Shown one piece after another: positions 33,575-44,951 of a stretch of 64,000 bases of DNA; within the stretch, counting starts at the first letter, position 1; every line of letters begins with the position of its first letter. The notes beneath the pieces were generated by a model. The model did no database searches and was not told where the DNA came from. It worked only from the letters and a program-made list of their open reading frames with translations. Origin of the DNA: a bacterium (GTDB lineage Bacteria > Bacillota > Clostridia > Lachnospirales > Lachnospiraceae); the NCBI GenBank assembly GCA_023664305.1, contig JAMPFT010000010.1, forward strand, positions 1-64,000, given 5' to 3'. Made by a program: the position numbers and the translations under genes.

Positions 33575-33915
33575 AGTTGCTGCTCCTTTTCCAATGGACT
33601 TCCGAAGAAGAATTGTTCTATATTCCGGTGTTAGCCTCGGAAATTCGTTTCCTGTTGCAAGATGACACAGAATGATATTTTTATCTTTTTTCGTTGGATA
33701 TCCTTAATACGATTATAAAGCTTATTTTTAAAGCGGACAACCCTGATATGGAATTTGATCAGTTGCTTTTGGTCAGCTGCTGCAATCTGTGGAGAGAAAA
33801 ACAGAAAAACAAACTAACTTAATAGCAGAAAAAATATAGTGTAAATGGCTGGATTTTTTGCTATAATGATAGTGTGATCCAGTGTGGCGTTACAGTTTGA
33901 AAAGGCGGTGAGCAA
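33575..33915. other. intergenic region with shared promoter
   Basis: No gene is supported between the acyltransferase and the Rpn gene. The right part holds promoter cassette copy 2 (33837-33867). The rest is AT-rich with no clear structure. Confidence 0.5.
33837..33867 (+). promoter_or_regulatory. shared promoter cassette, copy 2
   Basis: TAGTGTAA and an extended -10 TGCTATAAT (TATAAT 33862-33867) with GTGTAA as -35 at 17-base spacing. The 35-base block matches 21785-21815 at all but a few positions, including the spacer CTGGATTTTTTG. It drives the Rpn nuclease gene. Confidence 0.75.
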
Positions 33916-34716
33916 ATGACAAATGAAGAATTGCAGCTGGATAACAGAACGGTAGAGCAGATTGTCGATGATATGGATTTATTTGATGGTGATCTGATGT
34001 CTATGGTCTTTGATGGTAATATTCCTGCTACGGAGCTTTTGCTAAAGATTATATTAAAACGGGACGATATTACGGTAATAAATGTGGTGGGGCAACGAGA
34101 ATTTCAGAATCCGATAGTGGGTGGACGGAATATTCGTTTGGATATTCTGGCAAAGGACAGCACAGGCAAGAATTATAATGTGGAGGTACAAAAGAAACCG
34201 GAAGGCGCACATATACGCCGTGCGAGGTTTAACAGCAGCATGATGGATTCCCGGATGCTGAAAGAGGGACAGGAGTTTTCGGAGCTTCAGGATTCTTACA
34301 TGGTGTTTATTACACAGGCAGATATATTTGGGTATGGGATTCCAATTTATACGATCAATCGTCATTTTGAGGAAATAGACGATCTTTTTGATGATGGTTC
34401 TCATATCATTTATGTGAATGGCGGATATAAAGGAAATGATGCAGTCGGAAAGCTGATGCATGATTTTGGATGCAGGGAATCAAAGGATATGTATTATTCC
34501 GAACTGGCTAAAGGCGTGAAGCATTTTAAGGAGGAAGAAGGAGGTCGAAGAGCTATGTGTGAAGCGGTTGAGAGATATGCGGATCGAAAAAGGCTGGATA
34601 CTTTGTATGAGGCTGTGAAGAATTTAATGGAAAGCATGAAATTGAGTGCAGAACAAGCGATGGTAGCCTTGAAAATATCTGATAATGACAGGGCGATATT
34701 ACAAAAAAGGCTGTGA
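33916..34716 (+). CDS. Rpn-family PD-(D/E)XK nuclease/transposase
   Basis: A 266-residue, apparently intact member of the Rpn (recombination-promoting nuclease, transposase_31/PDDEXK_2) family. The nuclease core is visible: LDILAKDSTGKNYNVEVQKK supplies the Asp and the E-x-Q/K-type residues at about 76-92. A helical C-terminus (about 195-266) ends in AEQAMVALKISDNDRAIL. Family members cut DNA and can promote RecA-independent recombination. AAAGGCGGTGAG precedes ATG 33916. It shares its promoter with antitoxin genes, suggesting common regulation or a common origin of these cassettes. The degenerate relative at 595-945 lacks the core. Confidence 0.8.
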   Translation: MTNEELQLDNRTVEQIVDDMDLFDGDLMSMVFDGNIPATELLLKIILKRDDITVINVVGQREFQNPIVGGRNIRLDILAKDSTGKNYNVEVQKKPEGAHIRRARFNSSMMDSRMLKEGQEFSELQDSYMVFITQADIFGYGIPIYTINRHFEEIDDLFDDGSHIIYVNGGYKGNDAVGKLMHDFGCRESKDMYYSELAKGVKHFKEEEGGRRAMCEAVERYADRKRLDTLYEAVKNLMESMKLSAEQAMVALKISDNDRAILQKRL

Positions 34717-34852
34717 GTAATTATGTTATCATGGCAACAAAGCTTTGGAAATGTTCTGGAAATGTAATGAAATTAGAAACGGATTCAATTATTAAAGTTC
34801 TATAATGGCTTAGAAATTTAACAAGAGAACTGTATTTTGGGGGGGGAAGCAG

Positions 34853-35088
34853 TTGCGAGGCGGAAATGAAGGGGTTCAGCTTGAAATCAAGCAAAAGCGT
34901 GTCATAGTCTATGTTAATGATATTGTTATCGGATCCATGGAATTATATTGCAATCCCTATCATATGCAGAATCAATTTACTTTGAGGCGGACGACTGTGA
35001 TCAGACAGCCATGCAGCTGAAGGCTTTGTTTACAAATCAGAGTGAATCCAGCTTCGATACTTATGTCTATGACGGAGTGTTATCTTGA
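34853..35088 (+). pseudogene. degenerate coding remnant, unknown
   Basis: Two overlapping frames look protein-like. The first runs from TTG 34853 (LEIKQKRVIVYVNDIVIGSM) to about 34970. The second continues in another frame (FEADDCDQTAMQLKALF, SESSFDTYVYDGVLS) to TGA 35088. A frameshift near 34970 would join them. I do not recognise the family. An eight-G run (34839-34846) lies just before. It precedes the Sel1-repeat gene. Confidence 0.35.
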
Positions 35089-35156
35089 AGAGACAGGTAT
35101 GAGTATTTTCAGAGTGCTTTGAAGGCGGATTCAGAGTTAGCGGAGGGAGCCATAAG

Positions 35157-35585
35157 ATGTCAGAATCATACTATAAACCATGCAGAGAATTAGACGCCTG
35201 CAACGAGCTGATTGAAAAATATTTTAACACACAGCAGTATGAGAAATGCTTTGAAGGACATCTGGCGCTGGCGGAACAGGGCTATCCTCTGGCAGAGTGT
35301 CAGGTGGGATATTTCTACTACGAAGGGCTGGGCGTTAAGAAGGATTTAGAACAGGCTCTCTATTGGACGAAAAGGGCTGCGGAGCATGGGGACAGAGACG
35401 GGCAGTGCAATCTGGCCTGGTTTTATGAGGATGCCATAGGGGTATCCCAAGATATGGAGAAAGCAAAATATTGGTATAGGCAGGCTGCTTTGCAGGGGCA
35501 TGATCTGGCTCTTGAGAAGTGCAGGGAGTTAAATGTTGCCGTTGAAGAGCAGAGCATTAAAGTCGATACAAAATTATTGGTGTAA
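35157..35585 (+). CDS. Sel1-repeat (TPR-like) protein
   Basis: A 142-residue protein with two to three Sel1 repeats. One is at about 38-72 (AEQGYPLAECQVGYFYYEGL) and the next at about 73-108 (AAEHGDRDGQCNLAWFYEDA). A third partial repeat (AALQGHDLALEKC) follows. There is no signal peptide. Sel1 proteins are scaffold or adaptor proteins; in this family short versions occur beside mobile and toxin genes. GGAGGGAG precedes ATG 35157. A second copy of its 5' end appears at 36009-36062, showing past duplication. Confidence 0.75.
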   Translation: MSESYYKPCRELDACNELIEKYFNTQQYEKCFEGHLALAEQGYPLAECQVGYFYYEGLGVKKDLEQALYWTKRAAEHGDRDGQCNLAWFYEDAIGVSQDMEKAKYWYRQAALQGHDLALEKCRELNVAVEEQSIKVDTKLLV

Positions 35586-35646
35586 CTTTAGAAAATATTT
35601 GTTATTATTATCATGTGAAGACGGAAGCAAGCAGGAGGTAAATCTT

Positions 35647-35772
35647 TTGAAGGTGTATCTGGATAATTGTTGCTATAATCGTTTGCTTGACGATAGATCA
35701 AATATCAAAAATCCGATTGAATTTGTAATGGAGGTATTTGGTTATGATGAGTCAGACAATGAAAATAGTTAA
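35647..35772 (+). pseudogene. PIN-domain remnant with internal deletion
   Basis: A 41-codon frame begins LKVYLDNCCYNRLLDDRSN, the standard N-terminus of a PIN-domain toxin (first catalytic Asp in YLDN). It then jumps to KNPIEFVMEVF, which looks like the extreme C-terminus of such proteins. About 100 middle residues, including the other catalytic acids, are gone while the frame is kept. GGAGG precedes TTG 35647. It overlaps the next gene. Confidence 0.55.
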
Positions 35773-35949
35773 GGCCAGTGAGGTGCGGCGATTAGGGACA
35801 GAAGCATTGGTAAAGGCTCTGGGGCCCGTTGGAATGGCCAGATATCTTGAGGAATACGATAATGGCGGGCAGGGAGATTACACAAAAGAAAAATATGAGC
35901 AGCCTGATACTCTATTGAAGATATTTTAGAGTTGGCAAATGAAAATTAA
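35744..35949 (+). pseudogene. small antitoxin-like partner of the PIN remnant, frameshifted near the end
   Basis: A 61-codon frame from ATG 35744 (GGAGG nine bases upstream). It reads MMSQTMKIVKASEVRRLGTE and LGPVGMARYLEEYDNGGQGD, a recognisable small family often paired with PIN genes. It ends LLKIF at 35929, but a one-base shift near 35915 restores the family-like tail EDILELANEN to TAA 35949. It may still be functional since only the last residues change. Confidence 0.5.
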
Positions 35950-36008
35950 ATACAAACCTTTGTTCCGGTTCCGAGCCAGGGAGCGGATGGAAAAGGAGTT
36001 GGAGAAAA

Positions 36009-36062
36009 GTGTATTATAAACCATGCAGAGAATTGGATGTCTGCGGAAAGAAAATAGTGTAA
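36009..36062 (+). pseudogene. duplicated 5' fragment of the Sel1 gene
   Basis: Seventeen codons from GTG 36009 read VYYKPCRELDVCGKK, nearly the same as the start of the Sel1 gene at 35157 (YYKPCRELDAC). It also has a similar ribosome region. The frame ends inside promoter cassette copy 3, so the cassette probably replaced the rest of the gene. Confidence 0.55.
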
Positions 36063-36085
36063 TTCATTTGGTTTTCTGCTATAAT
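36055..36085 (+). promoter_or_regulatory. shared promoter cassette, copy 3
   Basis: TAGTGTAA (36055) and extended -10 TGCTATAAT (TATAAT 36080-36085), with the same 19-base distance from TAGTGT to TATAAT as copies 1 and 2. The spacer is diverged. It drives the antitoxin-PIN pair at 36134-36812. Confidence 0.65.
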
Positions 36086-36133
36086 ATTTGTGTAAGCACT
36101 AAGCAAGGATTATTTTGAAAGGTGGCATGGAAG

Positions 36134-36409
36134 ATGTCTGCATGGGAAACGCAGGTGCTTCAATCTGTGTCTGGGATAGGCGAAGCATATAGAGAACCGC
36201 TATTGGAGATTATCAGGGCGTATGTTCGGTCTGTAAAGATAGGAAATCCTGATGTCGGCAGAATGGATCTGCAAGAGCCATTATCAGACAAGAAGAAAGC
36301 GCTTATGAGAATGGAAGAATTGAGGGCGGAATTTACCTTTCCAGCGGATTTCGATCCTGACAGAGAGCTGGCAGAAGCGCGAGAGGCAAAATATGGTAGT
36401 ATTGGTTGA
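36134..36409 (+). CDS. antitoxin of PIN toxin pair
   Basis: A 91-residue protein. The N-terminal half is hydrophobic-helical (WETQVLQSVSGIGEAYREPL) and the C-terminal half is charged (RMEELRAEFTFPADFDPDRE), a form suited to wrap a toxin. GAAAGGTGG precedes ATG 36134. It overlaps the PIN gene by 17 bases, the common antitoxin-toxin arrangement. I do not recognise a DNA-binding motif with certainty. Confidence 0.6.
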   Translation: MSAWETQVLQSVSGIGEAYREPLLEIIRAYVRSVKIGNPDVGRMDLQEPLSDKKKALMRMEELRAEFTFPADFDPDRELAEAREAKYGSIG

Positions 36410-36812
36410 TGCAAATGTAATTATTGATTATTACTGTGAAAGAGAAGAATTTTATAAAGCTTCTAAGGCTGTGATGACATGGTATGGTGAGGACAGTGTA
36501 AACGGATATGTGGCATTCCATTCGCTTCCGAATATCTGGTTTATATTGAGGAAATCGCCTGAAAAAGTCCGTAGGGAGATTTTATTGAATATTTGCAAGG
36601 TACTTACCATTGCGGGTGCAGATCAGGAAGAAGTGGTTAAGGCAATAGAAAATTCTGACTTTAAGGACTTTGAGGATTGTCTGCAGGATAGATGTGCTGT
36701 CAGTGTTGCGGCAGACTATATTGTGACAAGAAATGAGAAGGATTTTGTTGCGGCGGAAACGAAGGCGATCACGCCAGAAGAGTTTTGTGAATTGATGGAA
36801 AAAAGTAAATAG
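36393..36812 (+). CDS. PIN-domain toxin ribonuclease (VapC-like)
   Basis: A 139-residue intact PIN-domain protein. It starts MVVLVDANVIIDYYCERE, with the first catalytic Asp in VDANV. A middle Glu-containing helix follows, then DFEDCLQDRCAVSVAADYIV and TRNEKDF supply the other acidic residues (NYN/PIN pattern TRNxxDF). It likely cuts RNA and is held in check by the upstream antitoxin. It is the only unbroken toxin of three PIN loci in this window. A terminator follows at 36851. Confidence 0.8.
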   Translation: MVVLVDANVIIDYYCEREEFYKASKAVMTWYGEDSVNGYVAFHSLPNIWFILRKSPEKVRREILLNICKVLTIAGADQEEVVKAIENSDFKDFEDCLQDRCAVSVAADYIVTRNEKDFVAAETKAITPEEFCELMEKSK

Positions 36813-36850
36813 AGCGCGATAACGAATAAAAAAGACGTAGAAAAATTTAG

Positions 36851-36878
36851 CCCGGAGGGAAATCCTCTGGGTATTTTT
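36851..36878 (+). terminator. terminator after PIN toxin
   Basis: CCCGGAGG (36851-36858) pairs with CCTCTGGG (36864-36871, one G-U) and is followed by TATTTTT. Confidence 0.65.
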
Positions 36879-36895
36879 GTGCAAAGAAGGAGATT

Positions 36896-37012
36896 ATGCG
36901 ATATGAGAAATACCAACTTTCAAAATCTTTTGGAGTTGCCGCGGATTTATGGTTAAAGTTGAAAATATACGCTTTAGAGGATATAATGTATGAAGATGTT
37001 GAAAAAGCATAA
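36896..37012 (+). CDS. 38-residue small protein, unknown
   Basis: A short frame from ATG 36896 with AAGGAG five bases upstream and a TAA at 37012. It reads MRYEKYQLSKSFGVAADLWL and ends KIYALEDIMYEDVEKA, which looks protein-like and helical. I do not recognise it. It may be the start of a lost gene or a real small peptide. Confidence 0.3.
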   Translation: MRYEKYQLSKSFGVAADLWLKLKIYALEDIMYEDVEKA

Positions 37013-37069
37013 AGAAGTTGGAATTGGCTTATATGACAGGAAGCCGTTTCGTCTGATAAGGATGGGTAA

Positions 37070-37627
37070 GGCGCAGAAACGGAGCTTATCCATCTTTTTG
37101 ACCTGAATTTCAAAGACTGTAAGAGTTGCTTTGCCTGTAAAGCAAAAGGCAACAAAACAAATGGTATTTGTGCCATCCGGGATGATCTGCGCCCAGTGTT
37201 GGAAAAAATACATGAGGCAAATGCAGTCATAATTGGTTCTCCGGCTTATTATGGCGATCTGACTGGTGAGGCCCTCTCGGTAATCCACAGGATGCTTTTT
37301 GCGCCCATGCATTATGAAGACGATGGTTCCCGTGATGAACTTCTGCCTGTTAAGAAAAAGTGCGGATTGATCGTTACCATGAACGCTACGGAAGATATGA
37401 TCAGAAAAGGATATGACCGCTATTTTCAGAATACTGCTGACATGATCGGCATGGTTTTTGGAAGATGCGAAACCTTATATGCCTGTGACACTTATCAGTT
37501 TGATGATTACAGTAAATATTATGCCGGAATGTTTAATGAGGCACATAAAGCTACCCATAGGGAAAAGCAGTTTCCAGTAGATCAGCAAAGGGCTTATGAA
37601 TTGGGTAAAAGGGTAGTGGAATTATAA
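37070..37627 (+). pseudogene. flavodoxin-family (FMN reductase) gene lacking its N-terminus
   Basis: An open frame of 185 codons without a proper start. It contains ETELIHLFDLNFKDCKSCFA and CK-x-KG, the cysteine pattern of the NADPH-dependent FMN reductase/iron-sulfur flavoprotein group, then AVIIGSPAYYGDLTGEA (FMN loop). The N-terminal GSPR phosphate-binding segment is missing and an in-frame TAA precedes at 37067. A TTG at 37196 is available but would remove half the fold. It is most likely inactive. Confidence 0.65.
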
Positions 37628-37775
37628 AGCCTAAGTTGCTCTATGTAAGCAAATAAAGTTTCAACTGGATAAACGAATGAAAGGAAATGGTATACAGTCA
37701 CTATGGATCTGAAAGCGTTCAGAATAGCTCACAGTACGGTTATGGAGCATTATCAGTTTATAGAGCGGGAAGAAA

Positions 37776-38165
37776 ATGGCGGATGTAGACTACATCAATC
37801 GCACGCTTTCTGTGGAAAGGCAGTTGGGAAGGGCACTTAATACAAGAAAAGAGGATTTTGCGCCCAAAACCTTCACGAAACAGGAGATCCGGCTGAAGAC
37901 ATCATCAAGCAGAAGGGAGCTTCCGATACCGGATTATGTCTTTGAGGCGATTCTGGAAGAGCGGAAGATTTATGAAAAGAGAAGAAGCCGCAGGAGAACA
38001 TCATTTCAGGATTTGGATTATATCTGCTGTTCCGGTTACGGAAGACCGAGGAGTAAAGATTTTCAGATGTTTATCCGGACAGTTCCGATATTGTTTCAAG
38101 AGGAAGATTCAACGAAAGAGAACAAAAGTTCGATTTTGCATCTATACAAATTCAGAGGTTTGTGA
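37776..38165 (+). pseudogene. tyrosine recombinase (integrase) fragment
   Basis: The middle part of a phage-type integrase: VDYINRTLSVERQLGR, then KTFTKQEIRLKTSSSRRELP and IPDYVFEAILEERK, corresponding to the region after the first catalytic Arg. Sequence similarity stops near RPRSKDFQ (about residue 97), and the His-x-x-Arg and Tyr motifs are lacking. The last 30 codons are unrelated. It indicates that an integrative element once inserted upstream of uvrB. Confidence 0.65.
38120..38131 (+). promoter_or_regulatory. possible LexA (SOS) box upstream of uvrBA
   Basis: GAACAAAAGTTC is a perfect GAAC-N4-GTTC dyad, the core of the Gram-positive LexA operator. TTGCAT five bases downstream could be a -35. 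It lies 233 bases before uvrB, inside the integrase remnant. uvrB-uvrA are classic SOS genes, which supports the call. Confidence 0.5.
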
Positions 38166-38363
38166 TAAGATAATTAAGCATGTTTCGTCCTGTTTTGTCC
38201 ATTTTAGAATATTCAGTTTTAGGACATCCGGGAGATGGCTCCCGGTGAACGAAATTCGTCGTGGAGCTAAAATTTGAAAATTTCAGAAAAAACAGAATAC
38301 TCGCACGACGAAAAACGGGCTTATAGTAATCATTTTTGGGTATGAAATCGGAGGTGAATTTTT
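38166..38363 (+). other. long uvrB leader
   Basis: No gene. The stretch contains short hairpins, such as CCGGGAG-N5-CTCCCGG near 38230 and a CGAAATTCG palindrome. It ends in the GGAGGTGA site of uvrB. It would be the 5' leader if transcription starts near the LexA-box promoter. Confidence 0.35.
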
Positions 38364-40391
38364 GTGCAAAAGGAACAAAGCGCATTCATCGAACAAAAAC
38401 CCTTTAAACTTCATTCAGAATATCAGCCCACCGGCGACCAGCCCCAGGCCATCGCGGAGCTGGTGGAGGGCTTTCAAAAAGGCAATCAGTTCCAGACTTT
38501 GCTGGGGGTAACTGGAAGCGGAAAGACCTTCACCATGGCGAACGTCATCGCCGCCCTGAACAAGCCCACTCTGGTCATAGCCCACAACAAGACCCTTGCC
38601 GGGCAGCTCTACGGCGAGTTCAAGGAATTTTTCCCTGAAAACGCCGTAGAGTATTTCGTGTCCTACTACGATTATTACCAGCCGGAGGCCTATGTGCCCT
38701 CCTCGGATACCTATATTGCGAAGGATTCCGCGATTAATGACGAGATCGACAAGCTGCGCCTGTCGGCGACGGTATCTTTGACGGAACGCAGGGATGTGGT
38801 GGTGGTGGCCAGCGTCTCCTGCATTTACGGTTTGGGAAGTCCGGACGAATATCAGGATATGGTGGTTTCCCTGCGGCCCGGGATGACGAAGGATCGGGAC
38901 CGGGTGCTGCGGGAGCTGGTGGATATCCAGTATACCAGAAACGAGCTGGATATGCAGAGAGGATGCTTTCGGGTACACGGGGACGTCATCGAGGTATATC
39001 CGGCCCAGGGCGGCGATTATTTTATCCGGATCGAGTTTTTTGGAGACGAGATAGACCGGATCGCGGAGGTGGAGCCGCTGTCGGGCAAAGTGCATTCCAC
39101 GCTGAGTCATATTGCGATTTTCCCCGCGTCTCACTATGTGGTGTCTCAGGACAAGATCAGGGCGGCCTGCGACAATATTGAAAAAGAGCTGGAGGAGCGC
39201 GTGCGTTGGTTCAAGGGGGAGGACAAGCTGATCGAGGCGCAGCGTATTGCGGAGCGGACGAATTTTGACATCGAGATGATGCGTGAGACAGGCTTTTGCT
39301 CGGGGATTGAGAATTATTCCAGGCATCTGAGCTTTATGCCGCCGGGAGCGCCGCCCATGACGCTGATGGACTTTTTCCCCGATGACTTCCTGATTATTAT
39401 CGACGAGTCCCATATGACGATTCCGCAGATCAGGGGGATGTTTGCGGGGGACCGTTCGCGGAAGCAGACGTTGGTGGACTACGGCTTCCGGCTGCCCTCG
39501 GCGCTGGATAACAGACCCTTGAATTTTCAGGAGTTTGAGTCGCATATCGATCAGATGATGTTTGTGTCGGCTACGCCGTCGGATTACGAGGAGGCCCACG
39601 AGCTGCTGCGGACAGAGCAGATCATCCGTCCTACGGGGCTGTTGGATCCGGAGGTGGACGTGCGCCCGGTGGAAGGGCAGATCGACGACCTGATCGGCGA
39701 GATCAACAAGGAGACGGCAAAGCATAATAAGGTGCTGGTGACCACGCTGACGAAGAGGATGGCGGAGGATCTGACGGATTATATGAAGGAGGTAGGGGTG
39801 CGGGTAAAATACCTTCATTCCGATATCGATACGCTGGAGCGGGCGGAGATTATCCGGGATATGCGTCTGGACGTGTTCGACGTGCTGGTGGGAATTAATC
39901 TTTTGCGGGAAGGCCTTGACATCCCGGAGATATCGCTGGTGGTGATTCTGGACGCGGACAAGGAGGGTTTCCTGCGGAGCGGCACTTCCCTGATTCAGAC
40001 CATCGGCCGCGCGGCCCGGAACGCGGAGGGGAGAGTGATCATGTATGCGGATATGATCACGGATTCCATGCGCACAGCCATCGACGAGACGAACCGCCGC
40101 CGGGAAATTCAGCTGAAATACAACGAAGAGCACGGGATCACACCTCAGACGATTCAAAAAGCTGTCCGGGATCTGATCAGTATTTCCAAGGTGATCGCAA
40201 AGGAGGAGATGCAGTTCGAGAAGGATCCGGAATCCATGAACCGCAAGGAACTGGAGAAGCTGATCGCGGATGTGCAGAAGAAGATGCAGAGGGCGGCGTC
40301 GGATTTGAACTTCGAGGCGGCTGCGGAGCTGCGTGACAAGATGATCGAGCTGAAGGAGAAGCTGCGGGATCTGAAGGAGGACGAGGGGTAG
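38364..40391 (+). CDS. uvrB: excinuclease ABC subunit B
   Basis: A 675-residue nucleotide-excision-repair helicase. Walker A is GVTGSGKT, beta-hairpin region [13 protein letters not shown], motif [11 protein letters not shown], and motif [18 protein letters not shown]-terminal UVR domain (about 630-665, [20 protein letters not shown]) binds UvrC. The start is GTG 38364 behind GGAGGTGA. It loads onto damage with UvrA, encoded next in the same direction after a 471-base spacer with a minisatellite. Confidence 0.97.
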   Translation: MQKEQSAFIEQKPFKLHSEYQPTGDQPQAIAELVEGFQKGNQFQTLLGVTGSGKTFTMANVIAALNKPTLVIAHNKTLAGQLYGEFKEFFPENAVEYFVSYYDYYQPEAYVPSSDTYIAKDSAINDEIDKLRLSATVSLTERRDVVVVASVSCIYGLGSPDEYQDMVVSLRPGMTKDRDRVLRELVDIQYTRNELDMQRGCFRVHGDVIEVYPAQGGDYFIRIEFFGDEIDRIAEVEPLSGKVHSTLSHIAIFPASHYVVSQDKIRAACDNIEKELEERVRWFKGEDKLIEAQRIAERTNFDIEMMRETGFCSGIENYSRHLSFMPPGAPPMTLMDFFPDDFLIIIDESHMTIPQIRGMFAGDRSRKQTLVDYGFRLPSALDNRPLNFQEFESHIDQMMFVSATPSDYEEAHELLRTEQIIRPTGLLDPEVDVRPVEGQIDDLIGEINKETAKHNKVLVTTLTKRMAEDLTDYMKEVGVRVKYLHSDIDTLERAEIIRDMRLDVFDVLVGINLLREGLDIPEISLVVILDADKEGFLRSGTSLIQTIGRAARNAEGRVIMYADMITDSMRTAIDETNRRREIQLKYNEEHGITPQTIQKAVRDLISISKVIAKEEMQFEKDPESMNRKELEKLIADVQKKMQRAASDLNFEAAAELRDKMIELKEKLRDLKEDEG

Positions 40392-40862
40392 AGCGCAGAA
40401 GCTGACAGCGGAGAACGCTGCAGAGGCGTGTCGCGCGCGTTTTTGGAGGCTGCCGTGAATCCTTATTCCGGGGAAGCAGCGATGCAAGTGAACAGATGTG
40501 GAAACCGGGCGCGAACGTGAGCAAGAAAAGCAGAGGCAAGAAATCGGGCGCGAGCGTGAGCAAGAAAGGCAGAGGCAAGAAATCGGGCGCGAGCGTGAGC
40601 AAAAAAGGCAGAGGCAGGAAACCGGGCGCGAACGTGAGCAAGAAAAGCAGAGGCAGGAAACCGGGCGCGAGCGTGAGTAAAAACCAGAGGCAGGGAACCC
40701 GGCACGGAAAGCAAATAAGAAGACCAGGTGCGGGAATGAGCAAGGAATCAGGCGCAAAAAGATAAATAAGAGAACAGGCGAGAAGGCAAGCGCAAAAAGA
40801 GCGTGAAAAAGAAGATATAGAAAACACAAAAAAAGGCAACATAAGAAAAAGGCAGGTACAAG
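40392..40862 (+). repeat. 39-bp minisatellite between uvrB and uvrA
   Basis: Units start at 40502, 40541, 40580, 40619 and 40658 (the last partial). Each begins AAACCGGGCGCGAACGTGAG or a close variant. The 39-base period keeps reading frames open. Frame one (40496-40765, 89 codons) gives 13-residue repeats KPGANVSKKSRGK; a second (from GTG 40498) gives REREQEKQRQE-like repeats. Neither has a convincing ribosome site. The remainder of the spacer is A-rich and leads to the uvrA start. Confidence 0.75.
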
Positions 40863-43721
<2,859 letters not shown>

Positions 43722-43783
43722 AAATTTTCCGGAGACTCTAAAGAAAAGTCTTTTTGCTGCCGATAAAAAATAGTAGAGCAGGG

Positions 43784-43832
43784 ATGCAGGAGAGGAGCGG
43801 ACGGAACCGCTCTGTTTCCTGCAGCTTTTTTT
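43784..43832 (+). terminator. intrinsic terminator of uvrBA
   Basis: ATGCAGGAGAGGAGCGG pairs imperfectly with CCGCTCTGTTTCCTGCA, followed by GCTTTTTTT. Confidence 0.85.
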
Positions 43833-43958
43833 GAAACAGAATTTGATTTCATTAAAATTTTCAGAAACCCCTATGAAAAAAGATGGATTTCGGTTATAAT
43901 ATAATCCATATGACCAGATTTAAGAGACGTGATCCGTGAGAAAGGGGTATTTTATAAT

Positions 43959-44951
43959 ATGCAGTGTACAGATATCGGAATTGATTTGGGAACCGCCAGC
44001 ATTTTAGTATATATCAGAGGGAAGGGCGTTGTTTTGAAGGAGCCCTCGGTTGTGGCGTTTGACAGGGATACAAATAAGATTAAGGCGATCGGCGAGGACG
44101 CGCGTCTGATGCTGGGAAGGACTCCCGGAAATATCGTGGCGGTACGGCCCCTGCGTCAGGGCGTTATCTCTGACTATACCGTTACGGAAAAAATGATGAA
44201 ATATTTCATCCAGAAGGCGCTGGGAAGAAGGACGTTCCGTAAGCCCCGCATCGCGGTCTGTGTTCCCAGCGGTGTGACAGAGGTGGAGAAGAAGGCGGTT
44301 GAGGACGCTACCTATCAGGCGGGAGCGCGGGAGGTAGCTATCATCGAGGAGCCCATCGCAGCGGCGATCGGAGCGGGCATCGATATTTCCAAGCCCTGCG
44401 GCAACATGATCGTGGATATCGGCGGAGGTACTTCCGATATCGCGGTGATTTCTCTCGGAGGCACGGTGGTCAGCGCGTCGATTAAGATTGCGGGCGATGA
44501 CTTTGACGAGGCAATTGTGCGTTATATGCGTAAGAAACATAATCTGCTGATCGGTGAGAGAACGGCGGAGGATCTGAAGATCAAGATCGGCTCGGCTTTT
44601 CCCAGGACGGAGACGGACTACATGGATGTGAGGGGCCGTAACCTTGTGACGGGACTTCCCAAGACCGTAAAGGTTTCTTCGGAGGAGACGGAGGAGGCGC
44701 TGCGGGAGACCACGGCTCAGATCGTGGAGACGATCCACAGCGTGCTGGAGAAGACACCGCCGGAGCTTGCGGCGGATATCGCCGACAGGGGGATCGTACT
44801 TACCGGCGGCGGCAGTCTTTTGCGCGGACTGGAGGAGTTGATCTCCGCGAAGACGGGGATCAATACTATGACGGCAGAGGATCCCATGACGGCTGTCGCA
44901 GTGGGGACGGGAAGGTATGTGGAGTTCCTTTCCGGCTATAGAGAGGGTTAA
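43959..44951 (+). CDS. mbl: rod-shape protein, MreB/Mbl
   Basis: A 330-residue bacterial actin. Phosphate 1 motif is DIGIDLGTASILVYI, phosphate 2 NMIVDIGGGTSDIAV, adenosine motif GIVLTGGGSLLRGLEEL. ATG 43959 is chosen over GTG 43929 since it gives the family start (x-x-TDIGIDLGTA) and AAAGGGG lies upstream. The order mbl, two FlgF/FlgG-like genes (flhO-flhP type) matches Bacillus, supporting Mbl over MreB. It guides peptidoglycan synthesis along the cell cylinder. Confidence 0.92.
   Translation: MQCTDIGIDLGTASILVYIRGKGVVLKEPSVVAFDRDTNKIKAIGEDARLMLGRTPGNIVAVRPLRQGVISDYTVTEKMMKYFIQKALGRRTFRKPRIAVCVPSGVTEVEKKAVEDATYQAGAREVAIIEEPIAAAIGAGIDISKPCGNMIVDIGGGTSDIAVISLGGTVVSASIKIAGDDFDEAIVRYMRKKHNLLIGERTAEDLKIKIGSAFPRTETDYMDVRGRNLVTGLPKTVKVSSEETEEALRETTAQIVETIHSVLEKTPPELAADIADRGIVLTGGGSLLRGLEELISAKTGINTMTAEDPMTAVAVGTGRYVEFLSGYREG

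Noticed and set aside
38166-38363. Riboswitch in the uvrB leader
   Set aside because: There are short hairpins but no known aptamer consensus, and the gene is not a metabolite-controlled one.
40502-40696. CRISPR-like regularity of the 39-base units
   Set aside because: The units are contiguous without unique spacers and no cas gene is near, so it is a minisatellite.
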